Assembly: GCA_040754335.1 (NCBI GenBank)
Contig: JBFMCV010000004.1
Span: 1 to 64,000 of the forward strand
Source: Thermodesulfobacteriota bacterium
Lineage (GTDB): Bacteria > Desulfobacterota_D > UBA1144 > Nemesobacterales > UBA2774
Reading direction: 5' to 3'
DNA length: 64,000 bases
Below the pieces are notes generated by a model. It had not been told where the DNA came from, ran no database searches, and saw only the letters and a list, made by a program, of their open reading frames with translations. The position numbers and the translations under genes were made by a program. Shown one piece after another: positions 15,590 to 23,319 of this stretch (positions within the stretch are counted from its first letter, which is position 1; every line of letters starts with the position of its first letter).

Positions 15590-17251
15590 ACTGATTCCGG
15601 TAATTCACATACTGATGTGTTGGTGGTAGGGGCCGGCCCCACGGGGCTCACGATGGCTTGCGAGCTCGCGAGGCACGGGATCACGCCCAGGATAATCGAC
15701 AAGGCGCCCGCGCCTTCGGATAAGTCGAAGGCTTTCGGTATCCACGCGCGGACTCTCGAGGTGTTCGAGACGATGGGTATTGTGGATACGGTGCTCGGAC
15801 GGGGGAATATCTGTAACGGGTTCGATATGTACGATCACGGAAAACCTCTCGCAAGCGTCGTATTCGACAGCCTTCCGACGAAATATCCCTATTTCCTGAT
15901 TATTGCACAGAGCGACACGGAGAAGATACTGAACGCGCATCTCGAGTCCTACGGGATAGAGGTCGAGCGCGAGAAAGAGCTAGTCGGCATCGAGCATACA
16001 CAGGATTCCGTCTCGGCCCGGTTGAGGTTGAAGGACGGCGCCGAGGAGCTCATCGATTGTACTTATATAGCCGGTTGCGACGGGGCCCACAGCACTGCGC
16101 GCCATGTCCTCGGCTTCGAGTTCAAAGGGGCTCCTTATCCGAATTACTGGCTCCTCGCCGACTGCGACCTCGACTGGAGGTACCCGCTCCACCATATGTC
16201 GGTCTTCATTCATCCCCTGGGCGTGACTGCGTATTTCCCTCTATACAGCGACAGAGGACGACTGATGTTCGAGCTCCCCGACGCTCCCGTTGACGAGGAG
16301 ATGGCCGAGCCCGCGATCGAAGACGTTAGAAGACTCATGGACGAGAGGGAGATCGATTACAGGAGCGTCCGAAACCCGAACTGGCTCGCGTATTTCAAGC
16401 TCCACCACCGGATGGTCGATAAGTACGGTGAGGGCCGGGTGTTCCTCTCCGGCGACGCAGCCCATATACACAGCCCTATGGGCGGCCAGGGCATGAATAC
16501 GGGTATACAGGACGCGTGCAACCTCGCATGGAAGCTCGCGCTCGTGCTCAAGGGCAGGTCGCCCGAGAGCCTTCTCGACAGCTACAATGCCGAGAGACAC
16601 CGCGTGGGCAAGGGCGTAGTAAGCTTGACGGACATGGCTACCAAGATGGTAGGGATCCATAACCCTGTACTAGCAGCCATTCGGAACAAGCTCGTCGGCA
16701 CCTTATCGAAATTAGACCCGGTTCAGGAAAAGCTGCTGACGACTCTCTCTCAGATAGAGATCAACTACAGGGAGAGCCCGATCGTCGGTGAGAGGTGGTA
16801 TCAGCCTGATGCAATCGAGGGATACCACAACTACAGGCGCGACCTCGAAGCCGGGGAGAGGGTGAAGGATTATGCTCTAACAAGCCTCGACGGAAAAACG
16901 AGTTTGCGGCTTTACGGTCTCCTCAGGGATACAAGGCACAAACTTCTGCTGTTCTCAGGCGCCCTGCCCGAGGGTATGGAATTCGATGAATTGAGAAAAA
17001 TACATAACACCATAGGATCCGAGTACAAAGACCTGATCGACGTTCATTTGATTGCGGGTACTCATGACCTCCCGTCCGGTTTCGAAAAGATGAAGTCGGT
17101 ATGGAGCGATAAGGACTTGGGGATGCACCGGGACTTCGGCGCCGCGAAATCGAGCCTGTATCTCATACGCCCGGACGGCTACATAGGCTTCAGGAACGAG
17201 CCCGCGAGCCTGAGCGACCTGCTCGAATACCTCCCGGTAATATTTTTATGA
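15590..17251 (+). CDS. FAD-dependent aromatic-ring monooxygenase (PheA/TfdB/MhpA class)
   Basis: This is a class A flavoprotein hydroxylase, about 553 aa. The Rossmann motif VVGAGPTGLTMACELARHG lies near residue 10. The second FAD motif is GDAAHIHSPMGGQGMNTGIQ (about residue 291). A C-terminal thioredoxin-fold-like domain follows (from about residue 420). Family members hydroxylate phenols or other aromatics using NAD(P)H and O2; the substrate is not readable here. ATG 15590 is chosen because ATGGAG ends 7 nt before it, whereas the ATG at 15575 lacks a site. Neighbours give no pathway context. Confidence 0.88.
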   Translation, partial: TDSGNSHTDVLVVGAGPTGLTMACELARHGITPRIIDKAPAPSDKSKAFGIHARTLEVFETMGIVDTVLGRGNICNGFDMYDHGKPLASVVFDSLPTKYPYFLIIAQSDTEKILNAHLESYGIEVEREKELVGIEHTQDSVSARLRLKDGAEELIDCTYIAGCDGAHSTARHVLGFEFKGAPYPNYWLLADCDLDWRYPLHHMSVFIHPLGVTAYFPLYSDRGRLMFELPDAPVDEEMAEPAIEDVRRLMDEREIDYRSVRNPNWLAYFKLHHRMVDKYGEGRVFLSGDAAHIHSPMGGQGMNTGIQDACNLAWKLALVLKGRSPESLLDSYNAERHRVGKGVVSLTDMATKMVGIHNPVLAAIRNKLVGTLSKLDPVQEKLLTTLSQIEINYRESPIVGERWYQPDAIEGYHNYRRDLEAGERVKDYALTSLDGKTSLRLYGLLRDTRHKLLLFSGALPEGMEFDELRKIHNTIGSEYKDLIDVHLIAGTHDLPSGFEKMKSVWSDKDLGMHRDFGAAKSSLYLIRPDGYIGFRNEPASLSDLLEYLPVIFL

Positions 17252-17306
17252 TCTACGCCGTTGCTCTCTGATATAATTACCGGTAACGGAAGATCAGGTT
17301 CGAACC

Positions 17307-18059
17307 ATGCCTGAATACAGGGCGTATTTTCATTTCTATCGCGAGCTCCGCGATTTCTTCGCCGACCCCGGCGCCGCTATATCTGTAAAATACGATTTCG
17401 ACGGAAAGCCGTCCGTCAAAGACGCGATAGAGGCGATAGGCGTGCCCCATACCGAAGTGGATTCGATAGTCGTGAACGGAGACCCGGCAGGCTTCGGTTA
17501 TCATCTCGGGGACGGGGACGCAGTGTCCGTCTATCCTGCGTCATTAAGCCCCGAGATTCCGGCGAAGGTCCCGCTCCGGGGCGAGCCGCGTCCGTCGTTC
17601 GTCGTGGACGTGAATCTCGGCAAGCTCGCGCGTCTCCTGAGGATGCTCGGCTTCGATGCAGCGTACAGGAACAACTACACCGACCACGAAATCGCGGGGC
17701 TCGCCGGGAGAGAGGGCCGCACTGTGCTTACGCGCGACAGGAGGCTCCTCAGGTTCAGGGTAATCGAGCACGGCTACTGGCTCAGGTCGGACGACCCACG
17801 CATGCAGGTTAAGGAGGTAATCAGGAGGTTCGGCCTCGATCCCGTTATCAAGCCCTTTAACAGATGCCTCGAATGTAACGGCGTCATCGTGCCCACCGAG
17901 AAGGAGCAGGTCCTCGAGATGCTCGAGCCAAAGACAAAACTTTATTACGACGAATTCTACGTATGCTCCGATTGCGGGAAGATTTACTGGAAAGGCTCTC
18001 ACTACGAGCACATGAACGCGGTACTGGAGGACATCAGGCGTTCGTATACAGGTTTTTAA
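17307..18059 (+). CDS. Ubiquitin-like fold plus Mut7-C PIN-type RNase domain protein
   Basis: The product is 250 aa. Residues 1-85 form a ThiS/MoaD-like beta-grasp (Ub-Mut7C) domain: YRELRDFF, then DAIEAIGVPHTEVDSIVVNG. Residues 92-240 are the Mut7-C domain, a PIN-fold nuclease with Asp residues in FVVDVNLGKLARLLRMLG and LTRDRRLL, and a zinc ribbon (CLECNG ... CSDCGK). Eukaryotic Mut7 homologues are 3' exonucleases; bacterial members are probable RNases with unknown targets. It is monocistronic. There is no C-terminal Gly-Gly on the beta-grasp, so conjugation is not implied. Confidence 0.88.
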   Translation: MPEYRAYFHFYRELRDFFADPGAAISVKYDFDGKPSVKDAIEAIGVPHTEVDSIVVNGDPAGFGYHLGDGDAVSVYPASLSPEIPAKVPLRGEPRPSFVVDVNLGKLARLLRMLGFDAAYRNNYTDHEIAGLAGREGRTVLTRDRRLLRFRVIEHGYWLRSDDPRMQVKEVIRRFGLDPVIKPFNRCLECNGVIVPTEKEQVLEMLEPKTKLYYDEFYVCSDCGKIYWKGSHYEHMNAVLEDIRRSYTGF

Positions 18060-18385
18060 CTCCGCCCCTCGTGTCTTGTTGCTTATTGCGGCTTCTCTTC
18101 CGCTCCGGCCGGTATCGTGTGAACATCCCCAGGCATATGATCTCTCCTTTCCTCGCCCTGTCAACTAATATATCCCGCCCATTCGTCCTGATTGTCCGGC
18201 GAAACTTTACCCAGGTCGGGAGCTTGTCAAAAGAGATTAAATTTATTTCCCTCCTCCTTGAGGGGGGAGGGTTCGGAGCCTGCCCTGAACTTGTTTCAGG
18301 GTGGGGGTGTACCTTAATATTCCAGTCATTCTATATGAATCGATCGCGGCTGGCCTGTCCTGAACTTGATTCAGGAAAGCCGCTC
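18060..18385. other. Intergenic region with composite repeats between convergent genes
   Basis: There is no gene here. The region contains a C/G-run hairpin (about 18250-18270), the CCCTGAACTTGTTTCAGGG hairpin (18283-18301), the 19-nt GGTGGGGGTGTACCTTAAT repeat (18300-18318) and a REP-like nested palindrome (18341-18389). All have relatives in the first 300 bp of the window. Confidence 0.6.
18249..18318. repeat. Composite dispersed repeat (C/G hairpin + CTGAA hairpin + 19-nt tail)
   Basis: CCCTCCTCCTTGAGGGGGG folds as a hairpin. It is followed by CCCTGAACTTGTTTCAGGG (second hairpin) and then the 19-nt string GGTGGGGGTGTACCTTAAT, which is also at 255-273. The order is the same as in the left-end copy, except that the CTGAA hairpin there sits further upstream. 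Confidence 0.55.
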
Positions 18386-18390
18386 CTACG
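18341..18390. repeat. REP-like nested palindrome overlapping the folK stop codon
   Basis: GCGGCT (about 18346-18351) pairs with AGCCGC (18378-18383). The loop holds CCTGAA...TTCAGG as an inner hairpin. The right flank CTCCTAC is the reverse complement of GTAGGAG, which in the left-end copy also precedes GCGGCT. Its TAG is used as the stop codon of the folK gene on the minus strand (18386-18388). Confidence 0.65.
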
Positions 18391-18781
18391 GTTTCAAGCC
18401 CATCTCCGGCAATAGCTCCTTTATCGACCTCCTCAGGAACTCCCTCTCGTACACCTCCCCGTCGACGACCTCCCCGTTCCAGACTAGTATGTCGAGGTCT
18501 ATCGCCCTCGGGCCGTGCTTATTGTCCGTTTTCACCCTCCCGAGCTCCGTTTCCAGAATCTTCAGCCGCGATTTCAGGCTGTCGGCGTCAAGCTCCGTCT
18601 CTATAAGGATCGCCCCGTTCAAGAACCTGTCCTGGTCCTCGAACCCGACGGGATCCGTCTCGACGAACGATGAGGACTTTATCAGCTTAAACTCGCCTGC
18701 TATCGCGTCTTTGGCTTTGCGGATGTTCTCTTGGGGATTTATGTTGGAGCCGAGTCCTATCACTGCCCTGTTCAAGTTCAT
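18386..18781 (-). CDS. folK: 2-amino-4-hydroxy-6-hydroxymethyldihydropteridine pyrophosphokinase
   Basis: HPPK transfers pyrophosphate from ATP to 6-hydroxymethyl-dihydropterin in folate synthesis. IGLGSNINPQENI opens the protein, SSFVETDPVGFEDQDRFLNG is the pterin/loop motif, and GPRAIDLDILVWNGE is the signature with the two Mg-binding Asp. At 131 aa it is shorter than E. coli FolK (159 aa); the C-terminus after EFLRRSIKELLPEMG stops inside a REP-like repeat, so the last strand may have been trimmed or replaced by repeat insertion. It is the third gene of an operon with folB and a FolM-like reductase. Confidence 0.92.
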   Translation of the reverse strand: MNLNRAVIGLGSNINPQENIRKAKDAIAGEFKLIKSSSFVETDPVGFEDQDRFLNGAILIETELDADSLKSRLKILETELGRVKTDNKHGPRAIDLDILVWNGEVVDGEVYEREFLRRSIKELLPEMGLKP

Positions 18782-18799
18782 GTCGAAACCACCGGAGTC

Positions 18800-19147
18800 T
18801 TATCTCGATTCCGAGTGCGTTACGGAGACCGAATCGGCGAACCGCAGCGCGCCCGGCTTATCCACCTTCGCGGTCGCCCTTCTCACCCTCCCGTCCTCGA
18901 GGATTATTTTCACCACGTTCCCTGCGATCCTTTCTATTAGGTTGAATTCTCCGTCCTCAATTTCGGAGATAATCTTTTTCGTCATGGACTTGTAGTCGAC
19001 CGTAAAGGAAATATCGTCCTTTTCCATGGCCTCTCTGCCGTCAAATTCGATCTCTATGTTTATGACTACTTCCTGCTTTACCTTCTTCTCCCACTCGAAG
19101 ACGCCGACGACAGTCCTCAGTCTCAGGTTCTCTATCTTTATAATCAC
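18800..19147 (-). CDS. folB: Dihydroneopterin aldolase
   Basis: This 115-aa protein of the tunnelling fold produces 6-hydroxymethyl-dihydropterin and glycolaldehyde from dihydroneopterin. It starts IKIENLRLRTVVGVFEWEK, the typical 'I-x-GV-x-x-WE' opening. FTVDYKSMTKKI supplies the conserved Tyr region, NLIERIAGNV the pterin-anchoring Glu, and KVDKPGALRFADSV the conserved Lys-Pro motif. It lies 18 bp upstream of folK and 12 bp downstream of the reductase gene. Confidence 0.93.
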   Translation of the reverse strand: MIIKIENLRLRTVVGVFEWEKKVKQEVVINIEIEFDGREAMEKDDISFTVDYKSMTKKIISEIEDGEFNLIERIAGNVVKIILEDGRVRRATAKVDKPGALRFADSVSVTHSESR

Positions 19148-19159
19148 TCTGCTCTCTCC

Positions 19160-19873
19160 TCAGCCGAGGTGCTGCCCGCCGTCTACAAACAGGCACTCTC
19201 CGGTCACGTAGTCGTTTTCGAGTATATATTTTAATGCCGTTATGACGTGGCCGGGATGTCCCGGCTTTCCCAATGGCGTATCCTTCGATATCTTCTTCAG
19301 ATATTTCTGATCCTTTTCCGGAGGAGGGAGTATCGGCCCCGGACAGATTCCGTTGACGCGTATCTTTGGCCCGAGAGCTTTAGCGGCCATGAGGGTGAAA
19401 TCCCTGAGCGCTCTCTTGCTAAGGTTGTAAACGAAGTGGCCGGATTCGATCCGGGAGACCCTCGTATCGAGCATGTTCACGATCAGCTGCGCGCTTTTTC
19501 TTCTGCCGAATTCCTGTGACAGGAAGAAGGGCGCTTTGAAGTTGAGGGTGAATTCCCTGTCGAACGATTCCTCCGTGACTTCCATAAATTTTATGTCTTC
19601 GAATAAGGAGGCGTTGTTTATGAGAATTGAGCAGTATGGAAAGGCCCGGAATACCTGTTCGATGAGGGTCTTCGTGTTTCTGATATTGGAGAGGTCTGCT
19701 TTGAATATCTCGCACTTTCTTCCGAGTGCTTTTATCTCATCCGCCGTTTTTCTGATTCCATTCACCGAAGTGTTGTAGTGCAGGGCGACGTCGTACCCCA
19801 TGTCGGCAAGGGCAATCGCCATTTCCCTGCCCAGCCGCTTCCCCGCTCCTGTTATAAAAGCAGCTTTTTTCAT
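19160..19873 (-). CDS. SDR family pteridine reductase / FolM-like dihydromonapterin reductase
   Basis: This is a 237-aa short-chain reductase. ITGAGKRLGREMA at the N-terminus is the TGxxxRxG form specific to pteridine reductases (PTR1/FolM) that use NADPH. NNAS and VYNLSKRALRDF (YxxxK-like, Y near 158, K near 162) complete the active site, and GICPGPILPP is the typical post-catalytic loop. Because it heads an operon with folB and folK, reduction of dihydropterins or dihydrofolate is the most likely role, possibly compensating for a missing FolA. No folP or folA is in the window. Confidence 0.87.
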   Translation of the reverse strand: MKKAAFITGAGKRLGREMAIALADMGYDVALHYNTSVNGIRKTADEIKALGRKCEIFKADLSNIRNTKTLIEQVFRAFPYCSILINNASLFEDIKFMEVTEESFDREFTLNFKAPFFLSQEFGRRKSAQLIVNMLDTRVSRIESGHFVYNLSKRALRDFTLMAAKALGPKIRVNGICPGPILPPPEKDQKYLKKISKDTPLGKPGHPGHVITALKYILENDYVTGECLFVDGGQHLG

Positions 19874-20120
19874 TATTGTTTATGCTACGTCCTTATCTGA
19901 GCTCCGATTTTAGACACCGAGATTATAGCACAACGGGCGCTAGCGGATAAGCCGCCCGTGATGCGATGGAATAGCGATTCGGGTTGCTGCTTGCCTGTTC
20001 CGAGCGCAGGGGCCGTCTCTCCCTTGAGGACTGCATTTAATTATCGAGCAATGTTTCATATCCAGCACCGAATTGGTGTAGAATTAATCCGGTTGCGACA
20101 ATCTCCGTAAAGGCGGACGC

Positions 20121-20891
20121 ATGGCTAAAAAACCCGTAAAATCGAGCCCGCCTGTCCTCGGCATAGATATAGGAGGGACAGGGATCAAATCGGCCCCCGT
20201 CGACATCGACAAAGGCGTGCTGCTTGCGGAAAGATACAGGGTAGACACCCCTCATCCGGCGACTCCAAAGAGCATGCTCGAAGCCATAGGGGGCATAATC
20301 TCTCACTGGAACTGGAAGGGACCTCTCGGGTGCGGTTTTCCCGGCGTTATGAAGAGCGGGGAAGTCTATACGGCTGCGAACCTGTCGAAGAAATGGATCG
20401 GGGTCAATATCAGGGACGAGATCGAGAAGATATCGCCGCTTAAGGCCGTAGTGATAAACGACGCGGATTCGGCGGGCCTCGCCGAGATGAAGTTCGGCGC
20501 GGGGGAGAAATATAACCGGCACGGCGGCGGGGTCGTCCTCATGGTCACGCTCGGGACGGGCGTAGGCACCGCGCTCTTCGTCGACGGCCACCTGGTGCGT
20601 AACACGGAGCTGGGACACATAGAAATAGACGGCGAGGACGCGGAAAAACGCACGGCGGAGATTCACAGGGAGATCGAGGGCCTCAGCTGGAAGAAATGGG
20701 GTAAGAGGGTGAACGATTATTTACAGCACATCGAAAAGCTCCTGTCTCCCGACCTTATCATTATCGGGGGCGGGGTTAGCAAAAAGTCGGATAAGTTTTT
20801 CCCGTATATAAAGGTCAGAGCTCCGATCGTGCCCGCGAAAATGCTTAACGACGCCGGTATCGTCGGGGCCGCGCTCGCTTCCGAGCTTTAA
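20121..20891 (+). CDS. ppgK: Polyphosphate glucokinase
   Basis: This is a ROK-type kinase that makes glucose 6-phosphate from glucose with polyphosphate or ATP as donor. LGIDIGGTGIKSAPVD (residues 13-28) is the phosphate-binding motif. CGFPGVMKSGEVY, KKWIGVNI, VINDADSAGLAE and VTLGTGVGTALFVDG with NTELGH follow in the order of the PpgK family. The 256 aa length fits. It lies upstream of the transketolase operon (about 300-bp gap) and would feed glucose into the same sugar-phosphate network. Confidence 0.92.
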   Translation: MAKKPVKSSPPVLGIDIGGTGIKSAPVDIDKGVLLAERYRVDTPHPATPKSMLEAIGGIISHWNWKGPLGCGFPGVMKSGEVYTAANLSKKWIGVNIRDEIEKISPLKAVVINDADSAGLAEMKFGAGEKYNRHGGGVVLMVTLGTGVGTALFVDGHLVRNTELGHIEIDGEDAEKRTAEIHREIEGLSWKKWGKRVNDYLQHIEKLLSPDLIIIGGGVSKKSDKFFPYIKVRAPIVPAKMLNDAGIVGAALASEL

Positions 20892-21188
20892 AAACGGGGC
20901 TTTTCTTGCATTCTGGGGTTCGTTGTGTGATAATGGCATTGGTCGCAGCCTATATTTCCTAAATTTGTGACTCCGCGTTTCCGAGGTAGCAATTTGTTTC
21001 GCAGGGAAGCTCAAAGGCGCATATCGAAATGGATTTGTGAAGCCGTCCCTCAAATCATGCGTTCCTTCCGCGCAGGTATAATTGCAGATACGGCGACAAC
21101 GGCGCGGACCGAGTCACTTTTCAGTTTTTATAGGTCTTAATACTATATTCATAATAATACTCAAAATTAATGGATGAGGAGAAGCGAT

Positions 21189-23249
21189 ATGGAGTCGAAA
21201 CCCAAAATGAGCAGAGACAAGCTGGAGCAGCTCATAATAAACACGATAAGGACGCTTTCTATGGACGCTGTTCAGAAAGCGAATTCCGGTCATCCGGGTA
21301 CGCCGATGGCTCTCGCTCCGGTAGCTTTCACGATCTGGGATAAATTCATGAAGTTCAATCCCAGGAACCCCGACTGGCCCGACCGCGACAGGTTCGTGCT
21401 TTCAAACGGCCACGCGTCGATGCTCCTCTACAGCCTGCTTCACCTGACCGGTTATAACGTTTCTCTCCACGATATAAAAACATTCAGGCAGCTCCACAGC
21501 AAATGCGCGGGCCACCCCGAATACGGCCTCGCGCCCGGGGTAGAGACCACGACGGGGCCGCTCGGCCAGGGGGTCGCTACGTCTGTCGGCATGGCGATCG
21601 CCGAAAAATGGCTCGCTTCTTATTTCAACAGGCCCGGTCACGAGATCATCAACTACAACATCTATGCGATATGCGGCGACGGCTGCATGATGGAAGGCAT
21701 ATCGGGCGAGGCGGCCTCGCTCGCCGGACACCTGGGACTCAACAACCTCATCTGGTTCTACGACAACAACCACATAACCATAGAAGGACACACCGCTCTC
21801 GCTTTCAGCGAGGACGTGGCCGCCCGGTTCATGGGATACAACTGGCACGTGCAGCGCGTTGGGGACGCTAACGACCTCGAGATGCTCGCTGAAGCGATAG
21901 AGAGGGCGTTCAAGGAGAACGAGCAGCCGTCCCTCATCATAGTCGACAGCCACATCGGATACGGGAGTCCGAACAAGCAGGACACGTCAGCGGCTCACGG
22001 GGAGCCGCTAGGCGACGAGGAGATACGGAAGACCAAGATAAATTACGGCTGGGACCCCGACAAAAAGTTCTACATCCCTGACGAGGTAAAGGAATACAGG
22101 GAAACCGTAATAAGGAAAGGCGCCGTATTCGAGGACGAATGGAATAAGAAATTCAGCTCGTACGAGCGCGAATATCCCGAACTGGCGAAACAGTTCCGCG
22201 AGCTTCAGGACAGAGAAATGCCAAAAGGGTGGGAGAAATGCCTCCCGGCGTTCCCTCCAAATCCCAAGGGGCCCGCTACACGCTCTGCAAACAGCAAGAT
22301 ACTGAATGCCATAGTTCCGGTGTACCCGTTCCTCTTGGGAGGAGCTGCAGACGTCGGCTCTTCCACAAAAACCTACATAGAAAATGCGAACAGCTTCGAG
22401 AAGGGCATCTATGACGGCAGGAACTTCCATTTCGGCATTAGAGAGAACGCAATGGGAGCCGTCGCGAACGGCATGGCGCTCAGCAGGCTGAGGCCTTACA
22501 CTGCCACCTATTTCGTGTTTTCCGACTACATGAGGGCTACTATCAGGCTCGCGAGCCTGATGCAGATTCCCGTGACTTTCATATTCACTCACGACAGCAT
22601 CGGTCTCGGCGAGGACGGCCCTACGCACCAGCCCGTCGAGCACCTCGCGTCCTTGAGGGCAATGCCCAACCTCGCCGTCGTAAGGCCAGCAGACGCCAAC
22701 GAATTGAGCGTGCTGTGGAAATATATAATGGGTTCGAAAGACCACCCTGTAGCCCTGATACTGACGAGACAGGACGTCCCCACTTTTGACAGGAGCCTTT
22801 ACGCCCCGGCCGAAGGAGCTCTCAAGGGCGCGTATATTCTCGCAGACAGCAAGCCCGGGCCGGACGTCATACTGATAGGCACCGGCTCCGAGGTCCAGCT
22901 ATGCCTCGGCGCATACGAGATACTTAAAAAGCAGGGGATCAAGGCGCGCGTGGTCAGCATGCCCTCGTGGTCTCTCTTCGAGATGCAGACCGCGGATTAC
23001 AAGGAAGAAATCCTCCCCTCGTCCGTAAAGGCCAGGGTGTCCGTGGAGATGGGCTCCACGTTCGGCTGGTGCAAGTATGCGGGGTCGGGTGATGAGAGCG
23101 GCTTTATCGGTATAAACACGTTCGGCGAGTCGGCTCCCATAGCGGACCTCCTTCCTGAGTTCGGCTTCACCGTCGACCATGTCGTTGCGAAAGCGAAAGA
23201 GGTCCTTAAGTCGAACGGCAAGAAAGTTAAAAAACCGTCAAAGAAATGA
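21189..23249 (+). CDS. tkt: Transketolase
   Basis: This TPP-dependent enzyme transfers two-carbon units between pentose, triose, tetrose and hexose phosphates. KANSGHPGTPMALAPVAF is the N-terminal substrate motif, GDGCMMEGISGEAASLAGHL the TPP/Mg motif, and DSIGLGEDGPTHQPVEHL the pyrimidine-domain catalytic motif. The 686-aa length is standard. ATG at 21189 is preferred: GGATGAGGAG lies just upstream of it, whereas the ATG at 21174 lies inside that site. It is the first gene of the sugar-phosphate run. The 297 bp upstream hold no other gene. Confidence 0.96.
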   Translation: MESKPKMSRDKLEQLIINTIRTLSMDAVQKANSGHPGTPMALAPVAFTIWDKFMKFNPRNPDWPDRDRFVLSNGHASMLLYSLLHLTGYNVSLHDIKTFRQLHSKCAGHPEYGLAPGVETTTGPLGQGVATSVGMAIAEKWLASYFNRPGHEIINYNIYAICGDGCMMEGISGEAASLAGHLGLNNLIWFYDNNHITIEGHTALAFSEDVAARFMGYNWHVQRVGDANDLEMLAEAIERAFKENEQPSLIIVDSHIGYGSPNKQDTSAAHGEPLGDEEIRKTKINYGWDPDKKFYIPDEVKEYRETVIRKGAVFEDEWNKKFSSYEREYPELAKQFRELQDREMPKGWEKCLPAFPPNPKGPATRSANSKILNAIVPVYPFLLGGAADVGSSTKTYIENANSFEKGIYDGRNFHFGIRENAMGAVANGMALSRLRPYTATYFVFSDYMRATIRLASLMQIPVTFIFTHDSIGLGEDGPTHQPVEHLASLRAMPNLAVVRPADANELSVLWKYIMGSKDHPVALILTRQDVPTFDRSLYAPAEGALKGAYILADSKPGPDVILIGTGSEVQLCLGAYEILKKQGIKARVVSMPSWSLFEMQTADYKEEILPSSVKARVSVEMGSTFGWCKYAGSGDESGFIGINTFGESAPIADLLPEFGFTVDHVVAKAKEVLKSNGKKVKKPSKK

Positions 23250-23319
23250 TGTAGATTTAAGACTTGTTGTCACGCTCCGTTTTTATAGAACAAATAAATT
23301 CGTGAACGGGAGAAAGACG

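Noticed and set aside
17285-17310. A GGTTCGAACC string resembling a tRNA T-arm
   Set aside because: No acceptor stem, D-arm or anticodon arm surrounds it; upstream sequence is the end of a monooxygenase gene.
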